A stretch of 27,044 bases of DNA from Temnopleurus reevesii (GCA_036244855.1 BQKZ01003032.1:23865-50908); one strand, 5' to 3'; numbered from the stretch's first letter, positions 1 through 9,846 are shown. The notes: generated by a model not told the origin, from the sequence alone. Numbers and translations: made by a program.

Positions 1-436
1 GATATTAATATGAAAAAGATACAGGCCAGCAAATCAGATGGTCTTTAGTGCCCAGCCCTAGCAAGATGACACTTGGGACAAGACAATCAAACACGTAAGG
101 GAATTATTTTACTTTTCATTATATGTGATTAGAAGTTGTAGAGGTGGGGGAAACATTGTCACCATTTTACTGTATAGTTCTATGTGAAAAGTTGCTGAAC
201 AAAACATCTCAGTATCATTTTTACAAAATTCATAATTAATAAAATATACACAGGTCTGAGGCATTATCATAATTCTACAAATAGCTTGTGTGAATTATTT
301 CCAACATTGTTTATATTCAGATTCATACATGTTTGCATTCAGTTATTCAAACCACTGCAAGCCTTTAAATGTTGGGCTTCCCATATCCGGCCAAATCCCG
401 TATTACGGTTTGTTCCAACTTGTATGTATGCCAATA
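1..436. other. AT-rich stretch, no feature recognised
   Basis: I see no gene, repeat pair or structured element here. Short open frames near 286-504 have no recognisable protein character. Confidence 0.5.
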
Positions 437-450
437 TACTTATACCTTGT

Positions 451-660
451 AGGACACCTGTTTACAAATCTGGGTCGCGTATAGATCCGCGGTCCCTCCA
501 GTAAAGTTTAAAACCAATCTCATTACCTAAAGATACATCAGTGATGGATATAGGGATAAGAAGATACAGCAACGAACTCAGGCCATGTCCATATTCAGAA
601 GTAATAGAGTTAGGGGATGTTGCTAGAAAGTTGTGATTGATCGCTAGTTGCATTTGATCG
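451..660 (+). repeat. Dispersed ~210-bp repeat, copy A
   Basis: It starts at 'gacacctgtttac' and ends at 'tagttgcatttgatc'. The same series of blocks (atagatccgc, ccaatctcattacctaaag, tagggataag, acagcaacg, tgttgctagaa) recurs in order at 796-1016 and 1293-1501. No terminal inverted repeats or coding frame are visible. It may be an internal piece of an unclassified transposon. Confidence 0.8.
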
Positions 661-795
661 GCATGCATCAATCTAATTAATTATTTTAAAACATCTTCTT
701 TGGATGTGCAGTTTGTGTATAAATGTTTTAAGTGTTCTAGTTTAAGATGAAGATGAAAGGGATGTACCAATATCTAAGAGATGCTTTAACTTTAA

Positions 796-1016
796 GACAC
801 CTGTTTATGAATCTAGGTTGTGTATAGATCCGCCAAGCCTCAAGGAAAGTCTGGAACCAATTTCATTACCTAAAGATACACAATGCAGGCCAATCAGTGA
901 TGGAAATAGGGATAAGAAAATACAGCAACGAACTCAGGCCATGTCCATATTCAGAGGTAATAGAGTTAGGGGGTGTTGCTAGAAAGTTGTGATTGATCGC
1001 TAGTTGCATTTGATCA
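796..1016 (+). repeat. Dispersed ~210-bp repeat, copy B
   Basis: This is the closest relative of copy A: the blocks from 'acagcaacgaactcaggcc' to 'tagttgcatttgatc' are almost identical. It carries an extra ~11 bases ('aatgcaggcca') after 'aaagatacac' that copies A and C lack. Confidence 0.8.
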
Positions 1017-1292
1017 ACATACAACAATCAAAATCACTATTTCAGTGCATCTTGCTACATGTTTATTTATTCATTTTTAATTGTTATTTAAAATGGTTTA
1101 CAAAATAATAATTATTCGCGGTCAAATGGCAGAATGGCACGTATCTTTGACAGATTAAATACATAAATGAAATACCCACAATTGTTTAATATTACATGAA
1201 ATAAACATGTTTGTGTACGAATAAAAAGGCACATTTTAAGCTGCAACGATCTGAAATGACCGGGAATGTACTCATATTGGAAAAAAACTTAA

Positions 1293-1501
1293 GGACACCT
1301 GTTTATTAATCTAGGTTGCATATAGATCCGCCATCCCTCCGAGAAAGTTCAGAACCAATCTCATTACCTAAAGATACATCAGTAATGGATGTAGGGATAA
1401 GGAGACACAGCAACGCACTCAGCCTATGTCCTCATTCTGGAATAACAGACTTAGGGAATGTTGCTAGAAGGTTGCAATAGATCACAAGTTGCAGATGATT
1501 G
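1293..1501 (+). repeat. Dispersed ~210-bp repeat, copy C
   Basis: This is the most diverged of the three copies. It keeps the order of shared blocks, but the end has changed to 'cacaagttgcagatgattg'. Spacing between copies is uneven (345 and ~497 bp), so this is not a simple tandem array. Confidence 0.75.
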
Positions 1502-1980
1502 GCAAATGAAAATTGTTTTATTTGTGACTTGATAGAAGCATCTATATACAAGAATTGAAATGCATCTTTGAATTTGCAATTGATTTGCAATTGATAGCAA
1601 CTACCTAGAAAAACTCCCATAGTAAAGCCTGACTCGCACCTTTTTAGCCTGCATCGGCCCAGCATTTGTTAAAATAAAAACCGCTTCCTGGACAGAAAAA
1701 TAAGAGGATCAGACGGTGAACTGGCGTTCAGAATGCAAAACTGTGAGCCAGCCTTTAAGATTTTACATCTGTATATTCTGAAATTTTAATCATTTATCAT
1801 ACAATCCATCTTCTGATTGTAATAGCAATACAAGAGTGCATTAGAATGGTGTTCTATTAATAAAAACCTCTCATTTCACATGCAATTGAAGAATTCAATG
1901 GAAGAAATGCCCATAGTACATAGTTACAAACTTGTAGGTTTGCCACATTATGACGCTGGTCTCATCCTCTTGCCAAACAT
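1502..1980. other. No feature recognised
   Basis: Unremarkable AT-rich sequence. A short direct doubling, 'ttgcaattgatttgcaattg', lies near 1575-1594. The minus-strand frame at 1432-1665 overlaps repeat copy C and has no family resemblance. Confidence 0.5.
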
Positions 1981-1983
1981 TAT

Positions 1984-1993
1984 CTCCCTCTCA

Positions 1994-2028
<35 letters not shown>

Positions 2029-2180
2029 TCTCTTTGTCTCCCTCATTCCATCATTTCCACTCTTTATCATGCCTTTTCCCTCTCCTTTTCCTCTTCCCTC
2101 TCACCTCTCCTCCTACCCCGTCTCCCCCGTCTCCATCTCTCCGTCTCCATCTCTCCGTCTCCATCTCTCCCTCTCCATCA
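1984..2180 (+). repeat. CT/CA microsatellite and pyrimidine tract
   Basis: A CT run near 1994-2018 passes into a CA run near 2019-2028 and then a long C/T-rich stretch. The tract ends in three tandem 'tctccgtctccatc'-like units around 2128-2178. The Ser/Leu-rich frames across it are translated simple sequence. Confidence 0.95.
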
Positions 2181-2344
2181 ATGTATGTTCCCAGACCTAA
2201 ATTAATATATATTTTTTACAAATTACACAGCGCACTAGCTGCAGAGAGAGAAGCAAAGTTAACAACCAGCCAACATCACAGTTCCTTTACCCTTTAATTA
2301 ATTCAGAAATCAGAAACCCACTTTGTCATAAGGATTGCATTCCT

Positions 2345-2545
2345 GAATCTTCTCAACAAACCAGAAAATTGCTTTCTTGGTTCTTCTTAACAAACCAAGG
2401 CAACACATTACTCATTCTCCTTATGAAATCAAAACATTGCAAAGATCCTTCTTCTTGACAAACCAGACATTGCATTCTAAAGTTCTACTTAACAGACCAA
2501 AACATCACATTCCTCATCCTCCTTCGCCAAAACAATCTGCAAAAC
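2345..2545 (+). repeat. Degenerate short tandem repeat
   Basis: Variants of 'cttcttaacaaaccag' recur near 2350, 2383, 2449 and 2483, separated by AACATTGC- or CACATTACTCATTCTCC-like spacers. The units are poorly conserved. Confidence 0.6.
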
Positions 2546-2559
2546 TCTTCTCGAATTAC

Positions 2560-2785
2560 CCACCATAACATTACACTTCAACCCAGTCTCGCTTTCACAC
2601 ATGCTAATATATCTCCACACACATGCACGCAAGGCCGCCGCTAAAACAACCCAGTCTCGCACTCGCACCACCACCTCGCGGAATCAATGGCAAAAGAGCG
2701 AGTATCCGTTTTCGTCAAGCGTCGCCAGAAAGTGCGCTTACGGTGTCTGGCACTGTCTACAGCTTGCCAGGTGGCATGTAGCTAA
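2560..2785. other. CpG-richer patch, function unknown
   Basis: This stretch has more CpG than its surroundings (for example 'aaggccgccgct' and 'gtcaagcgtcgcc'). An open frame (2601-2792) crosses it with no recognisable domain. It could be a fragment of a promoter or first exon, but nothing seen proves this. Confidence 0.25.
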
Positions 2786-2996
2786 GGATTAGAGCCTTAT
2801 TAACACTTCTTACATGAATGCGGTTTCGGTTACAGCCATGGCCATCTTGCACGCACCTTGCATTTGGATGCTCCGAAGTGCAAGTTCAAACAAATGTCAT
2901 TATTGTTACCTACATATGCGAGAATTGAGGATCACTTGATTATCTATAAATGTGAATATAATGTCATTCAATGAAAGTATAGATAGTTTTTCTGCC
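2786..2996 (+). repeat. Compound repeat, right-hand part, copy 1
   Basis: Running from 'ggattagagccttattaaca' through 'tgcggtttcggttacag' to 'ctataaatgtgaatataatg', this matches 3588-3745 and 4348-4500. Unlike those two copies it is not preceded by the palindromic MITE. Confidence 0.75.
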
Positions 2997-3044
2997 CTAC
3001 ATAAATTTATATTATTATTATCATTATTATTATCATGAAGAATT

Positions 3045-3440
3045 ATGAACAATTATTTGCTTAAAAATGTTCTGAAGCCATAGCCTCTGGATAATAGAGG
3101 TTGAATAAATTAATTTATTTTTAACAAAAAAGACCTGAACAAAAATAAATCTTATACATTGGAAGAGAGATGGGAGGGATATTATTACATCCATTATAAA
3201 TGTAAGCATTTTGCAGTACAAATCTGAAATTCTTTTCATTATACGGAGAGGGGAAATTAGAATTCATTATTCAATACAAGCTTTGTTTCTTTAAATGAGC
3301 GATGTTGTTGTGATTCATTTACCTAACCAAAACAATTGGCACAGACTGCAGTTCTCCATGCAAATGAATCTGTTCTACAGCATACTTTATACAACATTCA
3401 TCTGTAAATGTTCAGCTGAACCATAACTGGAATTTCATAC
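3045..3440 (+). repeat. Compound repeat, left-hand part, copy 1
   Basis: This ~380-bp segment aligns with 5062-5445. Shared landmarks in order include 'agacctgaacaaaaa', 'gagatgggaggg', 'attcttttcatt', 'gaattcattattcaa', 'gttgtgattcatt' and 'catactttatacaacat'. Its last part (from ~3395) also matches 4160-4215. Confidence 0.8.
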
Positions 3441-3454
3441 CTTTCATGGAGCTA

Positions 3455-3587
3455 AAGCCCTGGTCACATGGGGCCCCCGGAAGTAACACGATTCAACACG
3501 ACTCTTTGTTCGGAGGCAGTTAACTGTGAATTAACAAAGAGTCGTGTTGAATTGTGTTGCTTCCAGGGTCCTATGTGACAGGGGCAT
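3455..3587. mobile_element. Palindromic MITE, copy a
   Basis: This ~133-bp foldback element has left end AAAGCCCTGGTCACATGGGG and a right end that is the imperfect reverse complement (…CTATGTGACAGGGGCATAAA). The arm core GACTCTTTGTT pairs with AACAAAGAGTC, and ACACGATTCAACACG pairs with CGTGTTGAATTGTGTT. Flanking 'TA' is visible on both sides. It has no coding capacity. Mobilisation by a TA-targeting DNA transposase is inference. Confidence 0.85.
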
Positions 3588-3745
3588 AAAGATTAGTGCC
3601 TTATGAACACTTCTTACATGAAAGCGGTTTCGGTTACAACAGGGGCCATCTTGCATGCACCTTGCTTTCGGATGCTTGGAGGTGCAGGTTCAAACAAATG
3701 TCACCATTGATACCTCTGAATACATCTATAAATGTGAATAAAAAA
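3588..3745 (+). repeat. Compound repeat, right-hand part, copy 2
   Basis: Begins 'aagattagtgcc', passes 'gcggtttcggttacaac', and ends 'ctataaatgtgaataa'. It directly follows MITE copy a and matches 2786-2996 and 4348-4500. Confidence 0.8.
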
Positions 3746-3897
3746 AATCTTTCACCTGCACGAGCACTCACTTGCACAAACAATACCCACACTTCCCTTG
3801 TTATCCCTTTATTGTAATATATCTATTATTTCTGTATTTATTCTCGTAAAAATCAATAAGTGATATAATTTTTGTAGTTATTTTTTCTTATGAAGAC

Positions 3898-4165
3898 CCT
3901 TACAAACTTATCCCCTTTTTTACTTCCTGTAGCTTTCTCTTGGCTGCTACCACTTCAAGCTNACTGACAATTTTAAGGCACGTCTAAAAACATTTTTATT
4001 TAAAAAAGCCTTCAAATGCTGAGTTCAATTTTAATTTCTTTGCTGAGCACATGTACTTAATAACTATTGTTTCTCTCTTTGCTTTTTCTCTTTAATCAGC
4101 GCATAGAGACATTGTATGTGATATGCGCTTTATAAGTATAGTATATTATTATCATTATTCATCCC
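3898..4165 (+). mobile_element. LINE 3'-end remnant (L2/CR1-like)
   Basis: Frame 3974-4021 reads DNFKARLKTFLFKKAFKC then stop. 'FK..LKT.LF..AF' is the usual C-terminus of reverse transcriptases of L2/CR1-type non-LTR retrotransposons. It is followed by a 3' UTR and a tail 'gcgctttataagtatagta' with TTATTA repeats, similar to the SINE tails elsewhere in the window. A single N at 3962 interrupts the frame just upstream. The copy is strongly 5'-truncated; only the last ~270 bp is recognisable. Confidence 0.6.
3962..3962. other. Single undetermined base (assembly joint)
   Basis: An isolated N interrupts the LINE remnant. The other three Ns of the window (14477, 19188, 21525) also sit within or beside repeats, so this is probably a contig joint rather than a miscalled base. 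Confidence 0.6.
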
Positions 4166-4215
4166 TAAATGTTCAGCGGAAACATAAATGGAATTTCAAA
4201 CCTTTCATGGACCTA
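4160..4215 (+). repeat. Compound repeat, left-hand stub, copy 2
   Basis: The blocks 'cctaaatgttcagcgg', 'aacataaatggaatttcaaa' and 'cctttcatgg' match 3402-3454. This stub shows that MITE copies a and b share the same flanks and were copied together with them. Confidence 0.75.
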
Positions 4216-4347
4216 AAGCCCTGGTCACATGGGGCCCCCGGAAGCAACACGATTCAACACGACTCTTTGTTTGGAGGCAGTTAACTGTCAATTAACAAAG
4301 AGTCGTGTTGAATCGTGTTGCTTCCGGGGTCCTATGTGACCGGGACA
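4216..4347. mobile_element. Palindromic MITE, copy b
   Basis: Same family as 3455-3587 with a better-preserved palindrome: the left arm CCCCCGGAAGCAACACGATT pairs with AATCGTGTTGCTTCCGGGG. The flanks also match those of copy a, so copies a and b derive from one insertion that was later duplicated. No coding frame. Confidence 0.85.
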
Positions 4348-4500
4348 TAAAGATTAGTGCCTAAAGGAACACTTCTTACATGAAAGCAGTTTCGATTACA
4401 ACCGTGGACGCACCTTGCATTTGGATGCTTGGAGGTGCAGGTTCAAACAAATTTCAGCATTGATACCTCTGAATACATCTATAAATGTGAATATAATGTC
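4348..4500 (+). repeat. Compound repeat, right-hand part, copy 3
   Basis: Matches 2786-2996 and 3588-3745 ('acacttcttacatgaaagc', 'gcaccttgcatttggatgct', 'gatacctctgaatacatc'). It lacks ~12 bp around 'gccatcttgca' relative to the other two. Confidence 0.8.
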
Positions 4501-4639
4501 AATTTTCAAAGCATATAGATAGATTTCCAAAATATGTCCTATAGAAATGTATTTTATTACTATCATTAATGTGAAATATGATGCAAGAAGGATGTTAGCA
4601 ATATGACCTCCATTTAACCCACCAATCACATGCTAAGCT

Positions 4640-5040
4640 TCTTAGTGGGACTCTCCCTTTCCTGAAAATGTAGATTTTCAATATCATCATTTCAATGTTA
4701 ACATTTTTAATGGTTGTAATCCCAGCATGATTTATTACACAATTATCCAATGTTGATTTTTAAAATGTATATGATTTCCTTTTCTATTTTACATTGTTTA
4801 ATTATGATTTGAATTTTGTTGGAAAAAATAGATAATATGAAATGAAATGAAATATACCAATTTTAACTAAATCTTATAGAAAATACTTTATCATTAGCAT
4901 TTTGCAAAACAGCATATGACAAGTAAAACATGATTTACAGTGACTCTTTTGTTTTATCTGAAAATGAAAAAATCCTGCTAGTCTTGAAGAAAATGAGCTT
5001 GACACAAATATAATTACCAATAAATTATTAATATCAACAG
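4640..5040. other. AT-rich stretch, no feature recognised
   Basis: I see no repeat partner, motif or coding frame apart from a short 'aatgaaatga' doubling near 4840. Confidence 0.5.
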
Positions 5041-5061
5041 AATAGAGTATTTAAAAAACAT

Positions 5062-5445
5062 GTATCTTAAAAGTCTCTGGAAGGGGAAGTTAAATAATTG
5101 AATTAGTTTTCAAAAAAGAAGACCTAGACAAAAACAAATCTTACAAACTGAGAGAGATAGGAGGGGGTATGATTCCATACGCTATAAACGTGAAGACTTT
5201 GCAGTTTAAATCTAAAGTTCTTTTCATTCCAAATATACAGAGAGCGCAAAATAGAATTCATTATTCAAAATAAGCCTCATTTCCTAAAAATGACGGATTT
5301 TTGTTGTGATTCATTTTCCTAACCAAACAGTTGGCCCAGACAGCAGTAAGTTCTCCATGCAAATTAATCTGTCCTACAACATACTTTATACAACATACAT
5401 ACATCAAGAGCTGAAACATAACTGAAACTTCAAACTTGTTATCTT
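5062..5445 (+). repeat. Compound repeat, left-hand part without MITE
   Basis: A diverged copy of 3045-3440. After 'gctgaaacataactgaaactt', which corresponds to the segment just upstream of MITE copies a and b, it runs into unrelated sequence with no MITE and no right-hand part. Confidence 0.75.
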
Positions 5446-5984
5446 TACATGTAGGCTAAGATTATGGCAATTTGGGCCAGCACATGTAAAAATGAATCTT
5501 TCTCTCCTTGCTTTTCGAGTTCTGACCAATCTTTACTATGATTAATAACATTTTGCAGATCTATATTGTGCAATTTCTATATGGATATACTCAAATGCGC
5601 ATTACAATTGAATTATTATTACTCAGCTATAACTTAGCTGTCAAAAAGGCTCTATTGCATTTACAGGAACAATTTCCTGTCTGTACCCATTCACATCACT
5701 TGGGTTGCGTGCAGCAGTGTGGAGAAAAATTTCTGGCCAAATTGAATTAACACCAAGGTAGGATATGAATCGCTGACCATCTAGTTGGAAAAACGAGTCT
5801 GAACCACTGGGTTGCGTGCAGCAGTGTGGAGAAAATTTCTTGCTAAAGGAAATTAACACAATGGGAAGGATTTGAATCGCTGACCATCTAGCTGGAAAAA
5901 TGAGTCTGAACCACTGGGTTGCGTGCAGCAGGGTGGAGAAAAATTTCTTGCTGAATAGGTAGGATATGAATCGCTGACCATCTA

Positions 5985-6229
5985 CAGTCAAACCTGTTTA
6001 CAGAGGCCACCCCAAGGGAAACAGAACAAGTGGCCACTGTAGACAGGTGGCCTCTATAGACAGGTTCTATATCATGCATTTTCACCTGGAAGGAATCAAT
6101 TTAAGTGGCCACTATAGACAGGTGGTCACTATAGACAGTGGCCACTATAGACAGGTGGTCACTATAGACAGTGGCCACTATAGACAGGTGGTCACTATAG
6201 ACAGTGGCCACTATAGACAGGTTTAACTG
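5985..6229. mobile_element. Tc1/mariner-type MITE with TA duplication
   Basis: The left terminus CAGTCAAACCTGTTTACAG and the inverted right terminus CAGTTAAACCTGTCTATAG are near-matching TIRs, flanked by TA at 5983-5984 and 6230-6231. TIRs starting CAGT plus a TA duplication are characteristic of the Tc1/mariner superfamily. The target is a 107-bp array unit: neighbouring units read 'ccatcTAgttggaaaaacgag' uninterrupted, while here 'ccatcTA' and 'TAgttataaaaacgag' lie either side. There is no transposase frame, so it is non-autonomous. Confidence 0.85.
6105..6229 (+). repeat. 33-bp minisatellite inside the MITE
   Basis: Units begin 'gtggccactatagacag' at 6105, 6138, 6171 and 6204. Each is two half-units 'gtggccactatagacag' and 'gtggtcactatagaca'. 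The half-unit is the inner part of the element's own terminal repeat, so the array arose by amplifying TIR sequence. Confidence 0.9.
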
Positions 6230-6413
6230 TAGTTATAAAAACGAGAGTCTGAACCACTACAAAACGCTACTTTCTAAAATGGTGATATAACCTTGATTGC
6301 ACTCTCGTTTACTTTCCCTCCTCAAAACCCCACGGGGCATTCCATAGAATTCTTTCAAATCTTACGAAAGGGTACCTTTATTAAAAAGGGCAGTGATATT
6401 TGAATGAATGGAA

Positions 6414-7235
6414 GGTTTATACAGTGAGAGAATTTAATTACAAAATAGCTGAAGTCATTTCAACCATTCAAGTAGGATCCAGTTTGTCTTTTACAAATTG
6501 GCAACACCAGTCCCATCAGATTCCAATAAGATTCTTTGTTTCAGGACTTCCTTTACATCCAATATGAACAAGTAATGTGATAAATCAATAAAGAATAAGA
6601 AAGGGGATGTTTATACAGTGATAGAACTTAATTACAAAATAGTTGATACAATTTAACCATTCAAATTTGACCCCAATGTCTTCTACAAATTGGCAACACC
6701 ATAAGCACCATTTCGTATAAGATTCCAATAATATTCTGTGTCACAGGTCTTTTCTAGCATCCTATATGAAATAGTTTTGTGATAAATCCATAATCAATAG
6801 ATGAATTAATAAAGGAACGTTTTTACAGTCATAGGACTTGATTAAAAAATAGTTGCAGTCATTTACCCATTCAAATTTGACCCAGATGTCTTAGTTTATT
6901 GGCAACACCATCAGCACTGTTTTCTACAAGATTCCAATATTATTCTGTGTCACAGGACTTTCTTATCATCCTAAAGAAACAAACAAGTCATGCAATAAAT
7001 CCATAATCAATAGATTGATTAAAAAGAAAGGAAGGTTGATACAGTTTTTACAAAATAGCTGAAGTCGGTTCAACTGTTCAAGTAGGATCCAGTTGTCTTC
7101 GACACATTGGCAACACCATAAGCTCTTCTCCCATATTGGATTCCGATAAGATTCAATGTCACAGGGCTTTCTTAGCATCCCATACAAACAAGTCATACAT
7201 GTGATAAACCCATAATCAATATATTAATTATCTTC
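6414..7235 (+). repeat. Four tandem ~195-216-bp units
   Basis: Landmark 'acagt' plus 'acaaaatag(c/t)tg' recurs at about 6421, 6615, 6825 and 7041. Each unit also contains 'ttggcaacacca', 'agattccaataagattct', 'tcacaggactt' and 'gataaatccataatcaatag'. The copies are clearly diverged, so the array is old. No coding frame is conserved across the units. Confidence 0.85.
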
Positions 7236-8020
7236 ACGCTTCTCGTGAAATCTGTGGAGGCGCCAACACAAAATCACATTTGACCTTTTACACTTGATAA
7301 GGAATTGAGATTAATTTCTAGAACAAACACCTGCTTTTCGAGTCATTACTATCCTCCCCTAAAAAGCATGAATGGAAAACGAGGATCCATACAATTAGAT
7401 CTCCATGAGACTGTGAAAAAGTGAAATAAGGATCTAGATCTTAATTGATTGTAGCCATCTGTAGATTTTATTCCCATTTAAAAACCAAAGAGGGACGAAA
7501 CAGTGAATTATATGTTAAGGTCAGCTGGTCTGATCTGAGTGCGCTGTCCAAAGAGCATTTACTAACAAATATTCTGAAACTGGTGAATTGGCTCTATTAG
7601 TAAAGTGCTTGCATTTCGGTTGCATCAACTGCTATCTTAGTTAGATGTGGAAGTAGCAGTTATTCTATGAGCTTTGGAAGATCATTTACTCATCCTATTC
7701 TGTTACTTTAATTGTTACATATTTTTCATACTTGCTAAATCTTGTGTTTTCGGGAGTATATTACATAATATTTGTCTGTATCAGATTATCTATTCAGTTT
7801 TTTGCATCAAGATCTTGCAAATAATTAATTGGTTATATTTACCATTACCACATGATAATTTTTTTTATTTAATACTACAATTTTAAATTTGTTGGCTAGA
7901 TTTTTACAATTTCACTTAAAAGTTTCTTACATTTGAAACTACATCCTCACCCTTATTTTTATACTTGCAGTTGGCATTTATGATTTCCCCATTTCCTAGT
8001 AAAGAAATTGTGGCACTTGC
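7236..8020. other. No feature recognised
   Basis: AT-rich, with the frame at 7674-7886 rich in Phe/Ile/Tyr and without homology I can recognise. A weak A-box-like 'ggctctattagtaaagtg' near 7590 has no matching B box. Confidence 0.45.
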
Positions 8021-8024
8021 TGTT

Positions 8025-8145
8025 AGGAGCAAGGAGGGAAAAAAGAAAGGGCAAGAAAGGAAAGAAGGGCAAGCAAGATGAATTAGATGATAGAAAATGG
8101 GAGGCAGGAAGAGAAAGAGATGGAGAGAAAGGGCGGGTCAGGAGA
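8025..8145 (+). repeat. Purine-rich tract
   Basis: About 120 bp of almost only A and G on the plus strand (gga, aag and gagaaa runs). Such tracts can form triplex structures; that is general knowledge, not something shown here. The pyrimidine-strand frame across it is low complexity. Confidence 0.8.
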
Positions 8146-8965
8146 GCAGACAACCTTGTAAGTCCAATACATATCTAAACATACTTAGAATATGTCGGCA
8201 ACATTCATACATCTATCCTAGAACCCACTACTTTAATTTCATACAAACACATCAGCAAAGACCCTCACGCGTGACTGCATTTTTTCATCAAATAATTTCA
8301 CTCCCAGGAAAACACCATCATCGTCTCTCTTTTCCCCCTCAACAAGTCAGGCCCATCTCCCATCATAAGAACACCTGTGCATTTTGTCCTCCATTATTTT
8401 TCCGACCCATCTCGGGAGGCCTCCCTCGTGTGTTTACACAATGCCATCCACCCATCTCGCCTTCGTCACATGGTACATTAATAATATATCTAGCGCGAGA
8501 AACTCGACGGACCGAGGGACCATCCAGGAGAGGTGCTACGACACAACCTCACTCTATTTTATTAACTTGAAGTCAATCATCCCTCTCGTCTCTTGTGACG
8601 CAAGTGTCTATTGTCAATCTAACCTTTTCTTATTTTTCGTTTTTTCCATAAAGTGACCTTCCATGGCAATAATAGAAGTAATTTATTGACAGGTTAACTT
8701 TGGTGTTATTAGGGTTCTTTTCGAGGAAATTCTTATGCAGCATTAAAAAAATGTTTTTAAAATTGATTGTATTAGCTTTTAAATGAATACTGCAATGGTT
8801 TCTCTGAAAAATACGCAAAAAATAACTGACCAAAAGATCAGATTAATTGAAATTTACAAAAAAAAACTATTCAAAATTCATCCCCAACCCAAGAAAATAT
8901 TGATGAAATAAAAAAACCACCAATAAGAAATTGCTAATGCAAGCAAATATCATTTGTTTTGACAG
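8146..8965. other. No feature recognised
   Basis: A 157-codon plus frame (8097-8570) starts inside the purine tract and continues with no domain, signal peptide or repeat structure that I recognise. I do not call it a gene. Confidence 0.4.
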
Positions 8966-9152
8966 CTAACATTGTTTTTCTTCATACATAAGATAACACA
9001 GTTTTCAGAACTTGGGCCACGCACATACATGTACTCGGCTATTCTATTCTTCTTTATTCAATAGTGTTCTTCACACATACGATAACACAGTTTTCATAAG
9101 GCCCCCCCCCAAAAAAAAAAAAAGTTTGTTTGCCCTCCCCCGATTTTTTTTC

Positions 9153-9167
9153 GGGAGGGCGGGCGGG
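9153..9167 (+). other. G-quadruplex motif, left end of element
   Basis: GGGAGGGCGGGCGGG has four G-triplets with one-base loops, a textbook quadruplex pattern. It lies just inside the left TIR of the element at 9100-9870. Confidence 0.85.
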
Positions 9168-9286
9168 CGGATTTCTTTTTCTTTTTTTTTTCTTTTTTCT
9201 TCAACTTATTAATCAGAAGTTCGTTATATAATATATCTGAAAATAAAGACTCACACACACTAATATTCATGATTTCTGTGTAACGT

Positions 9287-9547
9287 TTATTTATTTGCGG
9301 GGCTCGCTATGAACAACACAAACCGCATTGATAACACAGCAATAGCTGAAACCGGCTCCTCTCCTGATATATCACTCCAGGGCCCCATCTTGTTCGTCGC
9401 AACTTTTGTCTCTTTTAAGACATATCCGTCCTCCACATTTTGGATGAATATTTCCTTCAATTTTGACGAGGTTTCAACAGAGCACACACGGTCAAATAAC
9501 ACATTCAATCCGCACTTTGAATGGGCGGAAAGTGTATATGACGCCAT
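9287..9547 (-). CDS. 86-codon gene-like frame inside TIR element
   Basis: I do not recognise this protein. The frame starts at an ATG in a near-ideal Kozak context (gccgccATGG; start at 9547-9545) and runs 86 codons beginning MASYTLSAHSKCGLNV to a TAA at 9289-9287. Overlapping AATAAA motifs on the minus strand lie at 9295-9286. The composition is ordinary and charged (for example KLKEIFIQNVEDGYVLKETK), with a hydrophobic stretch near residues 66-80 (AIAVLSMRFVLFIA). A longer reading of the same frame begins at 9610. Upstream sequence is CpG-rich and includes ACGCATGCGC (9637-9646), close to an NRF1 motif. The whole stretch lies within the transposon at 9100-9870, so it may be a captured promoter and first exon of a host gene, or an unrelated open frame. 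No transposase motif is seen. Confidence 0.35.
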   Translation of the reverse strand: MASYTLSAHSKCGLNVLFDRVCSVETSSKLKEIFIQNVEDGYVLKETKVATNKMGPWSDISGEEPVSAIAVLSMRFVLFIASPANK

Positions 9548-9829
9548 GGCGGCTGGATCGCAAACATGAAAAACTTTCAGCCTATCCGAGCGCGAGTCTA
9601 TCAATTGCAAAGGCCGCGCCAGCCATGTGGGACACTACGCATGCGCTGGCCATGAAGCGTGTTTGGGGCTTAAGTTTATTTGAGTAAAAGATCGGCAAAT
9701 TTTTGTTGAAAAAAAAAAAGAAAAACTTGATGCGGGGCGGAAAACATGGGCGGGCGGGAGGCGGCAAACATTTTTTTTTTATTTTCCAAAAAAAACCCAA
9801 AAAAAACCTCGACGCGGGGCAGAAAACAC

Positions 9830-9846
9830 GGGCGGGCGGGCGAGGG
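9830..9846 (+). other. G-quadruplex motif, right end of element
   Basis: GGGCGGGCGGGCGAGGG has four G-triplets with loops of 1, 1 and 3. It abuts the right TIR. A weaker related motif with three triplets is at 9748-9764. Left and right motifs are on the same strand although the TIRs are inverted. Confidence 0.85.

Larger units (their letters stand above)
5695..6258 (-). repeat. 107-bp tandem array of SINE-derived units
   Basis: 'tgggttgcgtgcagcag' begins at 5701, 5808 and 5915, a period of exactly 107 bp. On the minus strand each unit contains a B-box-like 'GATTCAAATCC', then 'ttaatttc…gcaagaaa', then 'ctgcacgcaaccc'. These are the same blocks in the same order as in the SINE at 26368-26605. 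The array is therefore amplified SINE body in antisense. The third unit is split by the element at 5985-6229. Confidence 0.8.

Noticed and set aside
5641..5991. 116-codon minus frame with repeated 'KKFS…CTQPSGSDSF' motif
   Set aside because: The internal repeats are the translated 107-bp SINE-derived array, not a protein repeat.
8097..8570. 157-codon plus-strand frame
   Set aside because: It begins in a purine tract and has no recognisable domain, splice structure or homologous repeat copy. A long frame by chance is plausible.
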